A stretch of DNA of 9,225 nt. Source: an uncultured Eubacteriales bacterium (GTDB taxonomy: Bacteria > Bacillota > Clostridia > Christensenellales > UBA1242). The translations under genes were made by a program, and so were the position numbers. Every line of letters starts with the position of its first letter. The first letter of the stretch is position 1. Under the pieces are notes generated by a model. The model ran no database searches. It was given only the letters and a program-made list of their open reading frames with translations, and was not told the origin of the DNA. Location of the stretch: positions 1-9,225 of the forward strand of contig CARBWQ010000021.1 of the NCBI GenBank assembly GCA_948949055.1, given 5' to 3'. Below are positions 6,058 through 9,225 of this stretch, piece by piece.

Positions 6058-8469
6058 ATGAAAACGAAAAATAAAGTAATTTTAAGTACTATATTGAGTT
6101 GTGCTTTCATTATTAGTTTTGTATTTGCGATGTTGCTGTTGTTGCCTAAAACATCTTCGCATGCAGTTGCTGTTTATCAAATTTCCAATGGTGATCAGCT
6201 TAAAGCGTGGCTACAAGATGCAGATTATGTACAGTCAAATAATCCAGAGGCTGAACTTACTGCAAATATAACTCTTGACTGGGGCAACACTTGTGCTCCT
6301 AATGATGCTTACATTCGTTCTGGAAAAGTTCTTGATGGGAAAAATTTTCAGATTACACTTGCTGGTGTAAAAGGAACTATTGGAGCAAATCCTAATATAA
6401 GTAGTAATTTTAGTTTTTTTGGAAGATGGCATGATGGTACAATTAAGAATACCAACTTTGTAACAGGTGATGATTTTCAAATAACAATTCATTCAGATTC
6501 TTGTCGTGATAATACTGGTGTATTTACAGGACTAATATTTAGCCAAATAAATAATGGTGTTGTTAGTAATTGTAATTTTGAAATCAAACATAGTATAAGA
6601 TGGGTAAATGGTGCAAGCACTATGAGAGCTAGTAACCACTTTGGTGTAATCGCAGGAGAAATAGTTGGCTCAACTAGGATTGAATATACTAGCATTAAAC
6701 AATTTGCTGAATCTACAATTCATGTTGAAGCTGATAACCCACTTGCTGTTGCGTTTATTAGAGCTGGGCTTGTTTGTTCCGATTCAAATAAGTCAGATAA
6801 TGGTACTCCTATAATAAAAAATATTATCATTGAAAGATGGGGAAAAATTGAATTAAAAACAGCTGATACAAATTATGCGACTACTGGTGGAATATATGGT
6901 GCTATTGTGGCCGATATGCAAAGGTCAGGTGATGGCACAAACCATGATGTACAAATTGATGGTGTTATCTATAATGGTTTAGGTGGTGGACTAAATAATA
7001 ATGTAAGTTATATAGGAAAGGGTAGTGGCTCTGGATATCTTATTGGCAGACGTGAAGATAAAGTTAAAGTTTATAAAAACTTTTATTCTTATGTAAGTCT
7101 TGATAACGAAAGTTCATTGAGAACTGATGGTGGTGTAACTTATATTCCAGTTGATTGTACGCTATCTTTTGACCCAGACAATGAAAACAATGTTATTCTC
7201 ACATCTAATATTGCCAAAGGAAATGAATTTATATGGAACGTAAGTTATGACAAAGCTAATCAACTATTAAATACTTATACTAATGTTTCTAAGAGTGTAA
7301 GCATAGCTAAACATGATGCCGATTCTTCACTACCAGTTGAGAATATGAGTATTAGCCTTGGTACTATTAAAACAAGTGCAAAATTTGGTTTTGTTAATTC
7401 AGAAGTTACTTATAATGGTCAAGAGTTCCCAGCAAGATTTGATGTTCAAGGAGAGGTAATTACTACTGGTTTTGATGCAAAATTTGAAAACCATAAAGAT
7501 GCGATTACAACAACTGGCAAAAAGGCAAGTGTACTTCCTTTATATAATGAAAGAGAAGATGGAATCTTTTTAAGAGATAATAAATATTTCATTTATAAAG
7601 ATAACATTACTTATGAATTTTCAGAAATGACTATTCAGCCAGCTCCACTTTCACTTATTTATACAGAAGGTGATATTTACACAAATAGTTTAAAAATTGA
7701 AGGCCTTGTAAATGATGAAGTTGTTACTATTGAAGGTGCTGGCTATGGCAATGAAACAATTAATTTGAATTGTTTAAGAAATTCGACTCATAAAACAATT
7801 GAGTTTAATGACAATACTATTCAAACAAACTACAAGATAACAAAAGAAAACATTGATGATAATTTTACCTATGTTATTACTCCACATGAAATCATTGTGG
7901 ATGAAGGAATTGTGATAAATGGTGTTGAAAGCACTTTTGCTTCTTTTGAAAACGGCAAACTTTCAATCTACACAAAAAGTTATCAAACTCTTAGACTGAG
8001 TTTTACTCAAACTGATGGCTATCTCAATAGGGCTAAGTTCATAACAACTAATGGTATAGACTATGATATTCTTGGAAGTTTTAATGAACAGACAGAAACT
8101 ATGAGCTATGATGTTAAACCAAAAAATCAGGATGATTTCCAATATCTTACTCAAATTTCACTTGTAGAGTCTTATAAGAAAGTAGCAGTTAAATTGGATA
8201 TAAGTGATATAAGTCTTTTGAGTTTGCTTTCTGTAAATGGTCAAACTCCAATAGAATTTGGTGAGTACTTTGTTTCTTCATTTGATTATAAGCAAGAAGT
8301 TAAACTTAATGTTGCCTTAAATCAAGATGTAGCTCAAAATTATGATATCAAAGTTTTTGTTGGTGGCGAAGAGGTGAGCATTTCTAGCGAAGGTTATCAA
8401 TTCTTAGCAATAGGTGATATTAACAACATTCTTAATGTCAAAATTGATATAACTGCAAAGACAGTTTAA
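6058..8469 (+). CDS. Secreted beta-helix/MBG-type surface protein
   Basis: An 803-residue exported protein, second gene of the operon, 15 bp after the PI-PLC gene, with AAAGGAGG six bases before ATG. Residues 1-38 form a signal peptide: basic MKTKNK, a hydrophobic core to about 29, and an A-V-A cleavage site at 36-38. Residues about 40-340 read like a right-handed beta-helix with GLUG-like turns: the mature end VYQISNGDQLKAWL is typical of such proteins, and G-(V/I)-(F/I/Y)-x-G motifs recur near 154, 196 and 278. A domain of MBG/YDG type lies at about 528-611 (APLSLIYTEGD, then GLVNDEVVTI, then NYKI), preceded by a similar stretch from YNGQEF (452). The tail to 803 is beta-rich and unrecognised. 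There is no LPXTG, C-terminal membrane helix or catalytic motif, so it is either released or held by non-covalent binding. It is likely an adhesin or glycan-binding partner of the upstream protein; its function is not established. Confidence 0.85.
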   Translation: MKTKNKVILSTILSCAFIISFVFAMLLLLPKTSSHAVAVYQISNGDQLKAWLQDADYVQSNNPEAELTANITLDWGNTCAPNDAYIRSGKVLDGKNFQITLAGVKGTIGANPNISSNFSFFGRWHDGTIKNTNFVTGDDFQITIHSDSCRDNTGVFTGLIFSQINNGVVSNCNFEIKHSIRWVNGASTMRASNHFGVIAGEIVGSTRIEYTSIKQFAESTIHVEADNPLAVAFIRAGLVCSDSNKSDNGTPIIKNIIIERWGKIELKTADTNYATTGGIYGAIVADMQRSGDGTNHDVQIDGVIYNGLGGGLNNNVSYIGKGSGSGYLIGRREDKVKVYKNFYSYVSLDNESSLRTDGGVTYIPVDCTLSFDPDNENNVILTSNIAKGNEFIWNVSYDKANQLLNTYTNVSKSVSIAKHDADSSLPVENMSISLGTIKTSAKFGFVNSEVTYNGQEFPARFDVQGEVITTGFDAKFENHKDAITTTGKKASVLPLYNEREDGIFLRDNKYFIYKDNITYEFSEMTIQPAPLSLIYTEGDIYTNSLKIEGLVNDEVVTIEGAGYGNETINLNCLRNSTHKTIEFNDNTIQTNYKITKENIDDNFTYVITPHEIIVDEGIVINGVESTFASFENGKLSIYTKSYQTLRLSFTQTDGYLNRAKFITTNGIDYDILGSFNEQTETMSYDVKPKNQDDFQYLTQISLVESYKKVAVKLDISDISLLSLLSVNGQTPIEFGEYFVSSFDYKQEVKLNVALNQDVAQNYDIKVFVGGEEVSISSEGYQFLAIGDINNILNVKIDITAKTV

Positions 8470-8475
8470 AAAAGT

Positions 8476-8508
8476 GAACATGTTAGCAAGTCTAACATGT
8501 TCTTTTTT
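8476..8508 (+). terminator. Strong intrinsic terminator ending the surface-protein operon
   Basis: GAACATGTTAG (8476-8486), loop CAAGT, and CTAACATGTTC (8492-8502) make a perfect 11-bp stem followed directly by six T. It starts six bases after the TAA of the secreted beta-helix gene and separates the operon from the glycosyltransferase gene. Confidence 0.92.
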
Positions 8509-8518
8509 GATAATTAAT

Positions 8519-8547
8519 TTGTCAATAGGACTAATATTTGCTATAAT
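8519..8547 (+). promoter_or_regulatory. Promoter of the glycosyltransferase gene
   Basis: TTGTCA -35 (8519-8524), 17-bp spacer, perfect TATAAT -10 (8542-8547) preceded by TGC, an extended -10. Start near 8554 gives a very short leader of about 12 nt. The site sits just after the operon terminator, so the gene downstream is transcribed independently. Confidence 0.82.
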
Positions 8548-8565
8548 TAAATAAACGAGGTTAAA

Positions 8566-9225
8566 ATGAAAGTACTAATTGTTTCTATGACGTGTGGCGA
8601 AGGGCATAATCAAATTGCAAAAGCAATTAAAAATAAACTTGATAGTAAAAATGTAGAAAGTAAAATTATTCAATTGTATGGATTTTCAGAGAGGGAAATT
8701 ATAAAACAAAATAAAATGTTTTTGCGTGCTTGTAAGTTTATTCCACATTTATATGGTTCTATTTGGGAACGTATGCGTAAGAAACCTTTTAAAGGCTATA
8801 TTAAAGGTGTTATAAAGGATTGCGAGAAACATATTCAAAAACAAATTGAAGATTATAATACTGATGCAATTGTTTGTACTCATAATAATGCAGGTGCAGT
8901 TGTTGCCAATTTGAAAAAAGAGGGCAAACTTCAAAATCATGTAAAAACTTATAGTATAGTTTTTGATTATTGTCTTTGTCCTTATTGGGAAAGCAACAAC
9001 GAAATTGATTTTATTATTCTTCCTCATGAAAATATGAAAGATGAAATGATTAAGCGAGGTTTTATTGAAGAGCAACTATTACCTTTTGGTCTTCCAATAG
9101 ATGAAAAGTTTACAAGAGTAATAGACAAGAAAACTGCTCGCAGTGAACTAGGTTTAGATGCTGATAAATTTACTGTCATTTTGTATAGTGGTGGAAATTG
9201 TTTGAGTTCTGCCTATAAAATAATA
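8566..9225 (+). CDS. GT28/MGDG-synthase-like diacylglycerol glycosyltransferase, N-terminal part
   Basis: The first 220 codons are present and the frame runs open off the right edge; full-length relatives are about 370-400 residues. The ATG at 8566 has a weak GAGG site five bases upstream. The protein opens MKVLIVSMTCGEGHNQIAKAI, the nucleotide-sugar/lipid-acceptor loop of MGDG synthase-type enzymes (usually GGGH; here GEGH). Next come IVCTHNNAGAVVA, the HENMKDEMIKRGF segment, and LPFGLPIDEKF followed by RSELGLDADKFTVILYSGG, which is the link into the C-terminal GT-B domain. This order matches UgtP/MGDG-synthase enzymes that add glucose or galactose from a UDP-sugar to diacylglycerol at the inner face of the membrane. 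MurG is a more distant relative and fits less well. Sugar specificity cannot be read from the part present. It has its own promoter and is not part of the upstream operon. Confidence 0.85.
   Translation, partial: MKVLIVSMTCGEGHNQIAKAIKNKLDSKNVESKIIQLYGFSEREIIKQNKMFLRACKFIPHLYGSIWERMRKKPFKGYIKGVIKDCEKHIQKQIEDYNTDAIVCTHNNAGAVVANLKKEGKLQNHVKTYSIVFDYCLCPYWESNNEIDFIILPHENMKDEMIKRGFIEEQLLPFGLPIDEKFTRVIDKKTARSELGLDADKFTVILYSGGNCLSSAYKII

Noticed and set aside
8749..9075. 108-codon open frame on the minus strand across the glycosyltransferase gene
   Set aside because: The plus strand encodes a recognisable GT28-type protein here; the antisense protein shows no family features and no start signals.

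Overview
The window looks like a piece of a low-GC Gram-positive (Bacillota) chromosome, most likely from an uncultured, host-associated lineage of Clostridia or Erysipelotrichia type. The reasons are strong AT bias, canonical AGGAGG ribosome binding sites, sigma-70/SigA-like promoters, T-tailed hairpin terminators, and large surface proteins built from InlB B-repeats, BspA-type leucine-rich repeats and MBG/beta-helix modules. The taxonomic guess is an inference. Nothing shows a non-standard genetic code: both long genes end at TAA and encode Trp with TGG.

Left part (1-514): the start of a small exported or membrane-anchored protein runs leftward off the edge. Facing away from it is a short Xre/Cro-type helix-turn-helix repressor gene that is broken by two frameshifts. 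The space between them holds two near-identical 17-bp palindromes with the core GAACA-N3-TGTTC. One exactly fills the spacer of the leftward promoter and the other abuts a possible -10 of the repressor gene. A hairpin terminator closes the repressor unit. This is a compact divergent switch whose repressor now appears dead.

Middle part (515-8508): about 100 bp of AT-rich spacer, then a TTGACA/TAAGAT promoter and a leader of about 130 nt, then two tandem genes 15 bp apart that end at one strong terminator. They form a two-gene surface-protein operon. The first gene (1752 aa) has an N-terminal membrane anchor, Ig/cadherin-like beta-sandwiches, a long stalk of InlB-type repeats (including four tandem units of about 75 residues), a BspA-like LRR block and a C-terminal PI-PLC X-type phosphodiesterase domain with its catalytic residues apparently intact. 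The second gene (803 aa) is a secreted protein with a beta-helix/GLUG-like N-terminal half and an MBG/YDG-like domain. The pair probably works at the cell surface: one as a tethered lipase or phosphodiesterase on a long stalk, the other as an adhesin-like or glycan-facing partner. A run of eight G in the first gene could act as an on/off switch.

Right part (8509-9225): an independent promoter with an extended -10 drives the first 220 codons of a GT28/MGDG-synthase-type diacylglycerol glycosyltransferase, cut by the window edge. It is a likely membrane glycolipid housekeeping gene and is not part of the surface-protein operon.
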